From: Hyphomicrobiales bacterium
Lineage (GTDB): Bacteria > Pseudomonadota > Alphaproteobacteria > Rhizobiales > Rhizobiaceae
Assembly: GCA_900471515.1 (NCBI GenBank)
Contig: UCFC01000030.1
Span: 1-64,000 of the forward strand
DNA: 64,000 bases
Direction: 5' to 3'
The notes under the pieces were generated by a model. The model was given only the letters and a program-made list of their open reading frames with translations, did not search any database and was not told where the DNA came from. The translations under genes and the position numbers were made by a program. How positions within the stretch are numbered: position 1 is the stretch's first letter; the number at the start of each line of letters is the position of its first letter. Shown one piece after another: positions 1 through 8,350 of the stretch.

Positions 1-53
1 AGAGGTTTTCACACAGCCTGCGAAGTCGCCTTTCCGTTTTCAATGCAAGCCGC

Positions 54-782
54 TTATTTCCGGTTGCCCATGAACTGCAGCAGGAACATGAAGAGGTTGA
101 TGAAGTCGAGGTAGAGCGTGAGCGCGCCCATGATGGCCTTGCGGCCGGCGACGTCATAACCGTCTGCCTCGTAGTACATTTCCTTGATGCGCTGCGTATC
201 GTAGGCGGTAAGGCCCGCGAAAATCAGCACGCCGATCACGGAGATCGCGAACTGCAGGGCGGACGAGGCCAGGAAGATGTTGACCAGCGAGGCGATGATC
301 AGGCCGAAGAGACCCATGATCAGGAACGATCCCATCGCCGACAGGTCACGCTTGGTCGTGTAGCCGAACAGCGACAGCGCGCCGAAGGAGGCAGCTGTCA
401 CGAAGAAGGTCTGCGTGATGCTCGACTGCGTGTAGACCAGGAAGATCGACGACAGGGACAGGCCGACCAGCGCAGCGTAGACCCAGAAGGTCGTCTGCGC
501 GGCTGCCACGCTCATGCGGCCGATGCGGAAGCTCAGGAAGAAGACAACCGCGAGGGGCGCAAGAATGACGACCCAGCGCAGCGGCGACTGGAACAGCAGG
601 TTGCCGAACTGCGTCAGACGGCCGTCCTGAACGGCGAAGGTGAATGCGAAATAAGCGGCCAAACCAGTGATCGCCAGACCCAGCGCCATCAGGTTGTAGA
701 CCTTGAGCATATAAGCGCGGAGGCCTTGATCAATCACTTCGCCGGTTTGCACGCGGCTTTGGTAGTTACGAAGATCAGCCAT
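54..782 (-). CDS. Bax inhibitor-1/YccA family membrane protein
   Basis: A 242-residue integral membrane protein with about seven hydrophobic segments spread over the whole length and a short basic C-terminus ending GNRK. This layout matches the BI-1/YccA (TMBIM) family, whose bacterial members are linked to FtsH modulation or calcium leak. The start is ATG with AAGAGGA just upstream on the minus strand. It has its own upstream region (783-959) and stands alone between the window edge and the ABC permease. The substrate or partner cannot be read from the sequence. Confidence 0.9.
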   Translation of the reverse strand: MADLRNYQSRVQTGEVIDQGLRAYMLKVYNLMALGLAITGLAAYFAFTFAVQDGRLTQFGNLLFQSPLRWVVILAPLAVVFFLSFRIGRMSVAAAQTTFWVYAALVGLSLSSIFLVYTQSSITQTFFVTAASFGALSLFGYTTKRDLSAMGSFLIMGLFGLIIASLVNIFLASSALQFAISVIGVLIFAGLTAYDTQRIKEMYYEADGYDVAGRKAIMGALTLYLDFINLFMFLLQFMGNRK

Positions 783-959
783 AGTTTCCTCTTACAAGCT
801 CCGATGAAAATACGGTGTCGGGTTCACGACCCGGGCGCCGCTGCGGAGCTCCAGCATGCCTGCTGACAATATGAGGCTTTCGCCCTTTTCAAACAAGGCC
901 TTTGCAATCAGTCGTTCGGTTAAATCGCCGTAAGGTGAGAGGATTTGAGCCTCCCGCCC

Positions 960-3503
960 TCACAGCTCGCGTAAAACGGGTGCTGCCTTCTGCCCGAGGA
1001 TGCGCCAGGTGCCGATGAGGCCGATGCCGACCGTCAGGACAAGGGCGGTCACAAGGGTCAGGCCCGCGACGTCGGGCATGAAGGTGTTGGGCAGGCGCAT
1101 GATGCGGCTGACGATGAACCAGGCCGCGATACTGCCCGCAAAGAGCGCGAAGACGGCGGTGGCGGCACCAAGGATCAGGTATTCGTAGCTGAAGGCGCGG
1201 ATGAGCATGGCGCGGGTCGCGCCGAGCGTCTTCAGCACGACAGCATCATGGGTGCGTGCCCGGTTGCCGGCGGCGAGCGCTCCCGCCAGCACGAGTACCG
1301 AGGCGATCAGGGCAACGGAGGCCGCGGCCCGGATGGCGGTCGCAAGTTCGCCGACCAACTGGTTGACGATATCGATCGCATCCTTGACGCGCACACTGGT
1401 GATCGTCGGATAGGTGTTGGTCACGGATTTCAGGATCGCAGCGTCCTCGGCTTCGGTGGATGCCGGATCTGTCAAGGTCGCCAGCCATGCGTGCGGCGCG
1501 CCGCGGAAGGTGTTGGGCGAGAAGACCATGACAAAATTGATGGAGAGCGATTCCCACTCGACCCGCCGCAGATTGGCGATCCTGGCGGTGATGTTGCGGC
1601 CGAGCACATTGACGGTGACGGTATCGCCGATCTTGAGACCCAATTCATGGGCCTCCTCGGCCGAGAAGGAGACAAGCGGCTCGCCGCTGTAATCCTTCGC
1701 CCACCATTGACCCTCGACGAGGGCCGAACTCTCGGGCAGGCTGTCCTCATAGGTGATGCCGCGGTCACCGTTCAACACCCAGCGGCCGGCGGCCGGCACG
1801 TTCATCTTCGTCACGTCCTGGCCATTGAAGGCGAGAATGCGGCCACGCAGCATCGGCACTTCCACCAGCTTGCCGTTCGGCGACCGTGTACGGATCAGGT
1901 CACGGAAGGCATCGACCTCGGCGCTCTGGATATCGACGAAGAAAAAGTTCGGGGCGCCCTCACTCATGCGACCCGTGAGCTGCCGACGGAGATTGCCGTC
2001 GATCAGCGTCAGTGTCACGAGCAGTGCAAGACCGAGGCCGAGCGAGAGCACGACGGAGGGCGTGAGCGCACCAGGGCGGTGGATATTGCCGATCGCAAGC
2101 CTCAGCGCCGGCGAGTTGACGCGCGGGCTTCTGCGCGCGAGCCAGGCGATCAGGGCCGCGACGAGGCGCAGGATGACGAAGGCGAAGATGATCGCGCCGA
2201 CGAAGACCACGGCGATGAAGCGGTCATAGGCGGTCAGAACGGCAAGGCCGGCGAGGGCTGCCATGAAGAGCGCGGCCAGCAGCACATAGGGCCAGGAAGG
2301 CAGATGGCGAGCCTCGAAACCCTGTTCGCGAAAGAGCGCGGTGGCAGGCACTTCGCGCGCATGGCCAAGCGGCAGGATGGCGAAGGCAAGCGTCGTCAGC
2401 ATGCCGAAGAGGGCGGCAAGCAGCAGCGCGTCGGGATAGAGCGTCGGGTCGGTGGAAACCGGCAGGAACTGGGCGAGGAACTGCGCCGCCAGCATCGGGG
2501 ACAGGGCGCCGAATACGAGGCCGGTCAGAATGCCGCCCGCCGCGATAATGGCAATCTGGAACAGATAGATCCAGACGACGACGGCTGCCGGAGCGCCCAG
2601 GCATTTGAAGGTTGCGATCGTTGTCCGTTTGGCATCGAGGAAGGCGCGCACCGCGTTGGCGACGCCGACACCGCCCACGATCAGCGCCGTCAGGCCGACC
2701 AGGGTCAGGAATTGGGTGAAGCGGGTGATGTTCTCCGTCAGCGAGGGCGCGGCGCGATCGCTCGTGCGGATCGACCAGCCGGCCGCGGGAAATTCCCTGG
2801 AGGCGCGCGCCTGGATGCCGTCCATCGTGCTGCGGTCTTCCAGCTTGATCTTGTAGGCATGCTCGACAAGGCTGCCGGTCTGGATCAGGCCGGAGGCCTG
2901 AAGTGCCTTCCGGCTGACAAGCATGCGGGGCGCGAAGCCGAAGCCTTCCGACAGCGCATCCGGCTCGGTCTTGACCGTGCCTGTGATGCTGAGCTTGACG
3001 TTGCCGAGCAGCAACTCGTCGCCGATCTGCAACCCCAGCCGCTCCAGCAGCAGCGGCGCGACGACCGCGCCGTAAGTGCCGCCTTCTCCTGATAGCAGGG
3101 AGGAGAGCGGATAATTCGGCTCTGCTTCAAAAGTGCCGTAAAGCGGATAGGCGTCGTCGACAGCCTTGACTTCGACCAGGGCCTGGTCCGAACCGTCGGG
3201 CTTGCGGGCCATGGAGCGCAGACCGGTGGAAACGGAAACCTCGCCCAGGCCGCGGAGGAAATTCATCTCCTGCGGCGTGGCCTCGCGGTTGTTCAGTTCG
3301 AAGCGGACGTCGCCGGCCAGAAGCTCCTGTCCCTGCGAAGCGATCGTATCGGTGATCGACTGCGACACGGAATTGACCGCGGCAATCGCGGCAGTGCCGA
3401 GTGCGATGCAGGCGAGGAAGATATAGAAACCTTTCAGACCACCGCGCAGCTCGCGCAAGGCCAGTCGGAAGGCGAGCGAGATGCGCGGGCTGACGATCGT
3501 CAT
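960..3503 (-). CDS. ABC transporter permease, FtsX/YbbP type
   Basis: 847 residues with the duplicated FtsX layout: an N-terminal membrane segment after about residue 25, a large periplasmic MacB-PCD-like domain, a first FtsX membrane block around 265-385, further hydrophobic segments around 405-455, a second extracytoplasmic region, and a C-terminal FtsX block around 720-840. This is the YbbP class of about 800 residues, which works with a YbbA ATPase in mechanotransmission or lipoprotein/envelope extrusion rather than import. Its ATG overlaps the stop of the ATPase gene (ATGA), so the two are translationally coupled. The substrate is unknown. Confidence 0.9.
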   Translation of the reverse strand: MTIVSPRISLAFRLALRELRGGLKGFYIFLACIALGTAAIAAVNSVSQSITDTIASQGQELLAGDVRFELNNREATPQEMNFLRGLGEVSVSTGLRSMARKPDGSDQALVEVKAVDDAYPLYGTFEAEPNYPLSSLLSGEGGTYGAVVAPLLLERLGLQIGDELLLGNVKLSITGTVKTEPDALSEGFGFAPRMLVSRKALQASGLIQTGSLVEHAYKIKLEDRSTMDGIQARASREFPAAGWSIRTSDRAAPSLTENITRFTQFLTLVGLTALIVGGVGVANAVRAFLDAKRTTIATFKCLGAPAAVVVWIYLFQIAIIAAGGILTGLVFGALSPMLAAQFLAQFLPVSTDPTLYPDALLLAALFGMLTTLAFAILPLGHAREVPATALFREQGFEARHLPSWPYVLLAALFMAALAGLAVLTAYDRFIAVVFVGAIIFAFVILRLVAALIAWLARRSPRVNSPALRLAIGNIHRPGALTPSVVLSLGLGLALLVTLTLIDGNLRRQLTGRMSEGAPNFFFVDIQSAEVDAFRDLIRTRSPNGKLVEVPMLRGRILAFNGQDVTKMNVPAAGRWVLNGDRGITYEDSLPESSALVEGQWWAKDYSGEPLVSFSAEEAHELGLKIGDTVTVNVLGRNITARIANLRRVEWESLSINFVMVFSPNTFRGAPHAWLATLTDPASTEAEDAAILKSVTNTYPTITSVRVKDAIDIVNQLVGELATAIRAAASVALIASVLVLAGALAAGNRARTHDAVVLKTLGATRAMLIRAFSYEYLILGAATAVFALFAGSIAAWFIVSRIMRLPNTFMPDVAGLTLVTALVLTVGIGLIGTWRILGQKAAPVLREL

Positions 3504-4207
3504 GCAATCGCCGCCTCCGACTGGCGGACGGCACTGTCGCCTTCGATGCGGCCCGAGCGGACGCGGATCTGGCGCGAGCAGCGGTTGGCAAGGCCGATGT
3601 CGTGAGTCACCAGCAGCAGGGTCATGCCGCGTTCGGCCTGTTTGGAAAACAGGAGGTCGGCGATCTGCCGGCCCGTATCGGTATCGAGATTGCCGGTCGG
3701 TTCGTCGGCAATCAGCAGTGCAGGCGAGGGCGCAAGGGCGCGGGCGATCGCCACACGCTGCTGTTCGCCACCCGAAAGCTGGCCGGGATAGTGTTTCAGG
3801 CGCTCGCCAAGCCCGACGGATGTCAGCTCGCGCTGGGCAATCTCGAAGGGATTGGGAATATTGGCGAGCTCGAGCGGGACGGCGACGTTTTCCAGCGCCG
3901 TCATATTGGCGATCAGGTGGAAGGACTGGAAGACGATGCCGATGTTGCGGCCGCGGAAATCGGCGACCTGATCTTCGCTCAGAGCATGCAGGGGCGTGTC
4001 GTTGATATTGATCTCGCCGCTATCGAGTTTCTCCAGGCCGGCAAGCACCATCAGCAGCGTGGACTTGCCCGAGCCGGAGGGGCCGACGATGCCGACGGAT
4101 TCGCCGGCGGCGATCTGGAGATCGATGCCCTTCAGCACATGCACGGAGGCCGCCGCATTCCCGAGCGTCAAATCGGCGTGTTTCAGATCGATAATGGTTT
4201 TGGCCAA
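3500..4207 (-). CDS. ABC transporter ATP-binding protein, YbbA/LolD type
   Basis: 235 residues if started at the TTG at 4207, which has AGGGCGA about 7 nt upstream; the frame stays open further upstream but that part looks non-coding. Walker A GPSGSGKST lies at about residues 42-50, followed by the signature LSGGEQQR and Walker B LLIADEPTG. It is the energising subunit for the FtsX-type permease encoded next. The pair is divergent from tesA, the same ybbA-ybbP/tesA arrangement known in Escherichia coli, which supports orthology. Function in envelope export is inferred from the family. Confidence 0.9.
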   Translation of the reverse strand: MAKTIIDLKHADLTLGNAAASVHVLKGIDLQIAAGESVGIVGPSGSGKSTLLMVLAGLEKLDSGEININDTPLHALSEDQVADFRGRNIGIVFQSFHLIANMTALENVAVPLELANIPNPFEIAQRELTSVGLGERLKHYPGQLSGGEQQRVAIARALAPSPALLIADEPTGNLDTDTGRQIADLLFSKQAERGMTLLLVTHDIGLANRCSRQIRVRSGRIEGDSAVRQSEAAIA

Positions 4208-4279
4208 CAGAAATCGCCCTATATAGTTCCGTAACCGAATGGCCGCATAACGGCACCTAGCCAATCTAGGGAAAGCATT

Positions 4280-4924
4280 ATGAGATTTAAAGTTGCCGCC
4301 CTTCACTTCGCTGTCATCGTCTTCTCTCTGGTTTTCTCGACGGTTGCGCAGGCACGCACGATCAATCTGGTCGGATTCGGCGACAGCCTGATGGCGGGCT
4401 ATCAATTGTCGCCGGGAGACGGCTTTCCCGAGAAGCTGCAGGCGGCGCTGAAGGCCAAGGGGATCGACGTTTCGATTACCAATGCCGGCGTTTCGGGCGA
4501 CACTACCACGGGCGGGCTTGCGCGAATCGACTGGTCCATTCCCGACGGCACCGACGGCGTCATCCTCGAACTGGGCGCCAATGATGCCCTTCGCGGCATC
4601 CCGCCGGAGCAGAGTGAAAAAAATCTCGATCAGATGATAAGCCGGTTAAAAGAGCGCGGCATTGCGGTGCTGCTTGCCGGCATGATGGCGCCGCCGAACA
4701 TGGGCGCGGACTATGCCGAACGCTTTAACCCGATTTACCAGAAACTTGCGGAAAAACATGGCGTTGAACTCTATCCGTTTTTCCTCGACGGGGTGGTTCT
4801 GGATGCCGGTCTGAAGCTTGACGATGGCATGCATCCGAATGCCAGAGGCGTGGACGTGATGGTGGACAGGATGGAGCCGGCTGTCACAAAATTCGTCGAG
4901 ACGATTTCTTCTGTGAAGAAATAG
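4280..4924 (+). CDS. tesA: GDSL arylesterase/lysophospholipase TesA
   Basis: 214 residues with a hydrophobic signal peptide ending near the Ala-Gln-Ala stretch at about residue 25, so the enzyme is probably periplasmic. SGNH-hydrolase blocks are complete: FGDSL with Ser36, GAND at about 99-102, and the DDGMHPN block giving Asp182 and His185 of the triad. The family hydrolyses acyl thioesters, aryl esters and lysophospholipids. GGGAAAG precedes the ATG. It is divergent from the YbbA-type ATPase gene across a 72-bp gap, and this neighbourhood is conserved with enterobacteria. Confidence 0.93.
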   Translation: MRFKVAALHFAVIVFSLVFSTVAQARTINLVGFGDSLMAGYQLSPGDGFPEKLQAALKAKGIDVSITNAGVSGDTTTGGLARIDWSIPDGTDGVILELGANDALRGIPPEQSEKNLDQMISRLKERGIAVLLAGMMAPPNMGADYAERFNPIYQKLAEKHGVELYPFFLDGVVLDAGLKLDDGMHPNARGVDVMVDRMEPAVTKFVETISSVKK

Positions 4925-4992
4925 GGGCTTGCACAGGTTGGTAATGCGTGATTCCGTGTGAGCACCTGCAAAAGATTCGGGGAGTGCTCGTT

Positions 4993-5586
4993 ATGCCGAG
5001 ACTATTTACCGCCCTCGAAATTCCGCGCAATGCGGCGATGAGCCTGTCATTGTTGCGCGGTGGTCTTCCCGGAGCACGATGGATCGATGTGGAGAACTAC
5101 CACATCACACTTCGCTTCATCGGCGATGTCGACGGACGCACGGCAGACGAAATCGTCGAGCGTCTCGATCGTATCGACCGGCCGGAATTCCAGCTTCGGC
5201 TTGAAGGCATCGGCTCCTTTGGCTCCAAGAAACCGCATTCGATCTGGGCCGGGGTTTCTCCCTCTCCGGAAATGTATGCCCTTCAGGGCGAGATCGAGCG
5301 GATCTGCCAGCGCATCGGCCTGCCGCCGGACCCGCGCAAGTTCACCCCGCATGTGACGCTTGCCCGGCTGAAATATTCCCGCGTCGACGATGTCGTTCAC
5401 TACCTCGCCGGCCGCGGCAACTTCCAGACCTCGACCTTCAGCGTGCCGCGCTTCGTGCTTCTGTCGTCGCGTGAATCGGTTGGCGGCGGACCTTACCTGA
5501 CCGAAGAGGTCTTCCCGCTCCACGAGCCGCTGACGGTGCCGAGCCTCTCGAGCAGCTTGCTGCAGCCGCTGAAGAGCCTGGCATAA
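4993..5586 (+). CDS. thpR: RNA 2',3'-cyclic phosphodiesterase
   Basis: 197 residues from the ATG at 4993, chosen because GGGGAG lies about 9 nt upstream; an ATG at 4948 would add 15 residues without a ribosome site. It carries the two HxT motifs of the 2H phosphoesterase fold, His37-Ile-Thr39 and His120-Val-Thr122, which act on 2',3'-cyclic phosphate ends of RNA. Length matches the LigT/ThpR family. Its 3' end runs 94 bp into the 3' end of the convergent phosphatase gene. Confidence 0.92.
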   Translation: MPRLFTALEIPRNAAMSLSLLRGGLPGARWIDVENYHITLRFIGDVDGRTADEIVERLDRIDRPEFQLRLEGIGSFGSKKPHSIWAGVSPSPEMYALQGEIERICQRIGLPPDPRKFTPHVTLARLKYSRVDDVVHYLAGRGNFQTSTFSVPRFVLLSSRESVGGGPYLTEEVFPLHEPLTVPSLSSSLLQPLKSLA

Positions 5587-5993
5587 ACGAACTCGAAGTC
5601 TTCCCGGTCGCCATAATAGGGATCGGGAATGTCTTCGCCGGTGCCGAGCGCGAAATCGCCGAAGAGATGGACCTTGTCTGCGTGCGGTGAACGTCGGCGC
5701 AGTTCAGCGACATTCGAGCGGTCCATGGCGAGGATCAGATCGAAATCGTCAAAATCCTCGGGCCGTATCTTCCGGGCGCTCTGCCCGGCAATGTCGATGC
5801 CGTGGGCGACTGCGGTGGCGATCGAGCGTCGATCGGGCCGTTCTCCCTGATGCCAGCCGCCGAGACCGGCGGAATCGATGCGAAAAGCATCGCCAAGCCC
5901 CGCCTTGTCCGCCACGTGGCCGAATATTCCTTCGGCCAGCGGAGAGCGGCAGATATTGCCCATGCAAACAAAGAGGATGCTGATACGTTTCAT
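5493..5993 (-). CDS. Low molecular weight protein-tyrosine phosphatase
   Basis: 166 residues. The P-loop Cys10-x5-Arg16-Ser17 (VCMGNICRS) sits at the N-terminus and the general acid is in DPYYG at Asp124, both diagnostic of LMW-PTP. Such enzymes dephosphorylate tyrosine residues, in bacteria often on exopolysaccharide kinases, but no such kinase is nearby. The C-terminal 30 residues are encoded opposite the end of thpR and may be a tail specific to this lineage. It is divergent from the pterin dehydratase gene over only 35 bp. Confidence 0.9.
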   Translation of the reverse strand: MKRISILFVCMGNICRSPLAEGIFGHVADKAGLGDAFRIDSAGLGGWHQGERPDRRSIATAVAHGIDIAGQSARKIRPEDFDDFDLILAMDRSNVAELRRRSPHADKVHLFGDFALGTGEDIPDPYYGDREDFEFVYARLFSGCSKLLERLGTVSGSWSGKTSSVR

Positions 5994-6028
5994 CTGAAGA
6001 TCCGGTGGAAGGCTGAAAGGAACATGGC

Positions 6029-6334
6029 ATGAAAATGGAAAAGCTGGAAAGGCCGGCGATCGACCGGTTGCTTGGCGAGATTGCGGGCTGGACGCTCGAT
6101 GATGCGGCAGGCTCGATTTCGAAGACGTTCAAATTCGCGAATTTCGTGGAAGCTTTCGGTTTCATGGCGGAGTCGGCGCTTGCGGCCGAGAAGCTCAACC
6201 ATCATCCGGAATGGTTCAACGTCTATTCCCGGGTCGAGGTGAAGCTCAACACGCATGATGCCGGCGGGCTGACCGAGCTGGATTTCAAGCTTGCAAAAGC
6301 CATGGAGAAAGCCGCGGCGCGGCGGGCTGGCTGA
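6029..6334 (+). CDS. phhB: 4a-hydroxytetrahydrobiopterin dehydratase
   Basis: 101 residues, the normal size for pterin-4a-carbinolamine dehydratase. The active-site HHPEW block is at residues 58-62 and a second His-Asp at 76-77. The enzyme recycles the oxidised pterin made by phenylalanine hydroxylase; no hydroxylase gene lies next to it, so the local partner is unknown and a moonlighting role is possible. AAAGGA precedes the ATG; Met3 is an alternative start. A YkvA-type gene follows 64 bp later on the same strand. Confidence 0.92.
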   Translation: MKMEKLERPAIDRLLGEIAGWTLDDAAGSISKTFKFANFVEAFGFMAESALAAEKLNHHPEWFNVYSRVEVKLNTHDAGGLTELDFKLAKAMEKAAARRAG

Positions 6335-6398
6335 AACGGCCGATTGAAACGGCCTTGGCCGTCACCATATGTTCGGAGCGACCAAAAGGGATATCGGG

Positions 6399-6791
6399 AT
6401 GGACGAGGTCAAATACGGAGAAATCCTGTTGCCGGGCGACGAGGATACGCAGAATCGTCGCGAGAAGACGGTGCGGCAGAAATTCTGGCCGACCTTTCGC
6501 CGCGCCGTGCGGCAGATTCCCTTCTCCCGCGATGTCGTTGCCGGATTCTATTGCGCGCTCGATCCGCAAACGCCAGCCCGAGTGCGAGGTGTTCTTCTGG
6601 CGGCCCTTGCCTACTTCGTCCTGCCGGTCGATATCGTGCCCGATATCTTTGCCGTCATCGGCTTTTCGGACGATGTCGCCGTCCTGTCGGCAGCCTTCGC
6701 GATGGTGAGGGGCAATATCCGGCCCAGCCACTACGAGGCAGCCGACCGCGTTCTCGCTGACCGTTTCGAAGACGGCATGAAGACGATCTGA
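6399..6791 (+). CDS. YkvA family (DUF1232) small membrane protein
   Basis: 130 residues from the ATG at 6399, which has AAAAGGG 8 nt upstream; the ATG at 6369 lacks one. A DUF1232 core with a hydrophobic hairpin (VLLAALAYFVLPVDIVPDI) is at about residues 65-95; the LPVD-DxIPD pattern is typical of the family. Function is unknown. The gene ends at the first base run of a palindromic repeat that separates it from the convergent sigma-factor gene. Confidence 0.85.
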   Translation: MDEVKYGEILLPGDEDTQNRREKTVRQKFWPTFRRAVRQIPFSRDVVAGFYCALDPQTPARVRGVLLAALAYFVLPVDIVPDIFAVIGFSDDVAVLSAAFAMVRGNIRPSHYEAADRVLADRFEDGMKTI

Positions 6792-6894
6792 CGCGCGTCG
6801 CGATTCTTCAGATCCGCTCGTTGCGGTGGAGGCCTTTGCACTTGCGCATGTCTTTATCGCAGAGCGGCCTGACAGTTTTGCGCGACGTGGTTTA
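6792..6894. repeat. Mosaic palindromic intergenic repeat, copy 1 (degenerate)
   Basis: The whole gap between ykvA and the ECF sigma gene aligns with the gap at 12606-12700. Shared blocks in the same order: CGCGTCGC-ATTCTTC, AGGCCTTTG versus AGGTCTTCG, CATGTC, and TTTTGCGCGAC versus TTCTGCGCGAC followed by TTTAG versus CCTAG. Both palindromic modules are eroded here. The last bases (6892-6894) are the stop codon of the sigma gene. Two palindromes in about 100 bp resemble the RIME1 class described in Rhizobiaceae; that identity is inference. Confidence 0.7.
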
Positions 6895-7452
6895 GACCTC
6901 TTCCCGCTCCAGCAGGTTTCGGAGCTTGCCAAAGGCAAGCCTGATACGCGACTTCACCGTGCCCAGCGGAAGGCCGGTCGCATCGGCGATTTCGGAATGG
7001 GACTGGCCGAGGAAAAAGGCAGCCTGCAGTAGCGCCCGCTGCTCCTCGGGCAACTGGCTGACGGCATCGCGCACCTGCGCATCGCGGTCGTCGTTGGCGA
7101 CGATCTCATCGGCGCGCATCTCCTCGGGCGGCTGCAGCGTCGGGTCCTCGCCGTCGAGAATACGGACCTGGGCACGGCGCTGCTGGTCGATGCGCCGGTT
7201 GCGGGCGATGCGGAAAAGCCAGGTGGAAAGCGAGGAGCGGGCAGGATCGTAGAGAGCGGCCTTGTGCCAGAGAACGATCATGATTTCCTGGACGAGTTCC
7301 TCGGCCTCGCCTGATGTCATCTTCTGGCGCATCAGCCAGGATTTCAGGCGCGGCGCGAAATAGTCGAACAGGACGGAGAATGCGGACTCGTCGCGCTGAT
7401 CGGCGACAGCCTTTGCGAGGGCAGCGAAACGCTGTCTTTCCTCGGCATCCAT
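6892..7452 (-). CDS. ECF-type RNA polymerase sigma factor
   Basis: 186 residues with both sigma domains: region 2 at about 20-90, with the region 2.2/2.3-like pattern EELVQEIMIVLW and RNRRIDQQRR, and region 4 at about 120-182, with helix-turn-helix SHSEIADATGLPLGTVKSRIRLA. It most resembles the group of alphaproteobacterial ECF sigmas that usually pair with a ChrR-type zinc anti-sigma. Here there is no downstream partner: the next gene is convergent ykvA beyond a repeat. An in-frame TGA just upstream fixes the ATG at 7452 as the earliest start. Target promoters are unknown. Confidence 0.9.
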   Translation of the reverse strand: MDAEERQRFAALAKAVADQRDESAFSVLFDYFAPRLKSWLMRQKMTSGEAEELVQEIMIVLWHKAALYDPARSSLSTWLFRIARNRRIDQQRRAQVRILDGEDPTLQPPEEMRADEIVANDDRDAQVRDAVSQLPEEQRALLQAAFFLGQSHSEIADATGLPLGTVKSRIRLAFGKLRNLLEREEV

Positions 7453-7790
7453 ATCCCCTCACGCACTCCCTACGGCGAAGATTTTGTCCTGAATTTCCAC
7501 ACTTTAATGAGGTACAACGGATTTGAGAAAGGTCAAACTCTTGCCTGAATCTTTGTGTCTTAAATTCACCCGAACCGATGGCTCAGCCCATCACGGCAGA
7601 ACGCGGCACCCGCGTCGCTGCCGGGTTCGGAAAGTTGACAGTCGGGCGAAAATGAAACAGGCAGATACAATTCGCAGCTATTGTTGACCATTTGGTAACC
7701 TGAATTAAGTCAAAATAAAGCAGATCGTGATTATGCGCCGCCCGCAATGATCGCTTCGGGCCTTGAACCGCAAGAACCGGCAGGAATTCC
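7453..7790. other. 338-bp divergent intergenic region
   Basis: This gap separates the sigma-factor gene (leftward) from ialB (rightward). No open frame here looks coding. It contains the compact inverted-repeat element at 7570-7630 listed separately, then an AT-rich stretch with TTGACA (7635-7640) and TTGACC (7681-7686) that could be -35 hexamers for ialB, although neither has a convincing -10 at normal spacing. Promoters for both flanking genes presumably lie here. Confidence 0.6.
7570..7630. other. Candidate structured RNA/DNA element with three-way-junction fold
   Basis: Three nested perfect complementarities occur in 61 bp. The outer stem is CCGAACC (7570-7576) with GGTTCGG (7624-7630). 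Inside are a hairpin GATGG/CCATC (7577-7592) and a longer hairpin CGGCAG-a-ACGCGG (7594-7606) with CCGCGT-cg-CTGCCG (7610-7623) around a CAC loop. Almost every base is paired, with a single A between the inner hairpins. There is no U-run on either side, so it is not a simple terminator. The transcribed strand is unknown. Confidence 0.5.
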
Positions 7791-8300
7791 ATGTTTGTAA
7801 AAAGTATCGTATCCGCTCTCGCCCTCACCATTGTCACGGCTGGAGTGGCGGAAGCACAGCAGGCGGCTCCGACCCGCATTCAGCAGTTCCAGGCATGGGG
7901 CGCTTATTCTTACAAGTCCGGCAATGCGACCGTCTGCTATGTGCTGTCTGTTCCGACCACCAAGCAGCCGGCCAATGTCGACCACGGCGACAATTTTTTC
8001 ATCGTTTCCCAGCGTCCGGGGCAGAACATCTCCTATGAGCCGCAGGCGATGATGGGTTACACGGTCCAGGAAAATTCCAAGATCAACGTCACCATCGACA
8101 ACAAGACCTTCGTGATGTTCACCAAGGACAAGGCCGGCTGGGTCGAGAATGCAGCTCAGGAGCCGGCACTCGTCGCGGCGATGAAGAGCGGCCATTCGAT
8201 GACCGTCAGCGCCACGTCGCGCAAGGGCACCGGCACCTCCTACAGCTATTCGCTGTCCGGCATCTCGGCGGCGCTGAAGCAGATCGAAAGCTGCAAGTAA
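7791..8300 (+). CDS. Invasion-associated locus B (IalB) family protein
   Basis: 169 residues with a signal peptide (about 1-22, ending AEAQ), so periplasmic or surface exposed. Length, single domain and a likely disulphide between Cys49 and the penultimate Cys168 match the IalB family, first described in Bartonella and common in Rhizobiales. The molecular role is unknown in non-pathogens. It is monocistronic: divergent promoter region upstream and an intrinsic terminator at 8327-8350. Confidence 0.88.
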   Translation: MFVKSIVSALALTIVTAGVAEAQQAAPTRIQQFQAWGAYSYKSGNATVCYVLSVPTTKQPANVDHGDNFFIVSQRPGQNISYEPQAMMGYTVQENSKINVTIDNKTFVMFTKDKAGWVENAAQEPALVAAMKSGHSMTVSATSRKGTGTSYSYSLSGISAALKQIESCK

Positions 8301-8326
8301 GCCGACGCCATGAAGGCAATGTTTCG

Positions 8327-8350
8327 AAGGCCGGCCTTGTGCCGGCCTTT
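8327..8350 (+). terminator. Hairpin terminator of ialB
   Basis: A perfect 9-bp stem AAGGCCGGC (8327-8335) and GCCGGCCTT (8341-8349) with a CTTGT loop, 26 bp after the ialB stop. The T-tract is short (TTTGCCGTTT), so efficiency may be moderate. Confidence 0.75.

Noticed and set aside
1248..3092. 614-codon plus-strand frame within the ABC permease gene
   Set aside because: Charged low-complexity translation opposite a clear FtsX-type permease.
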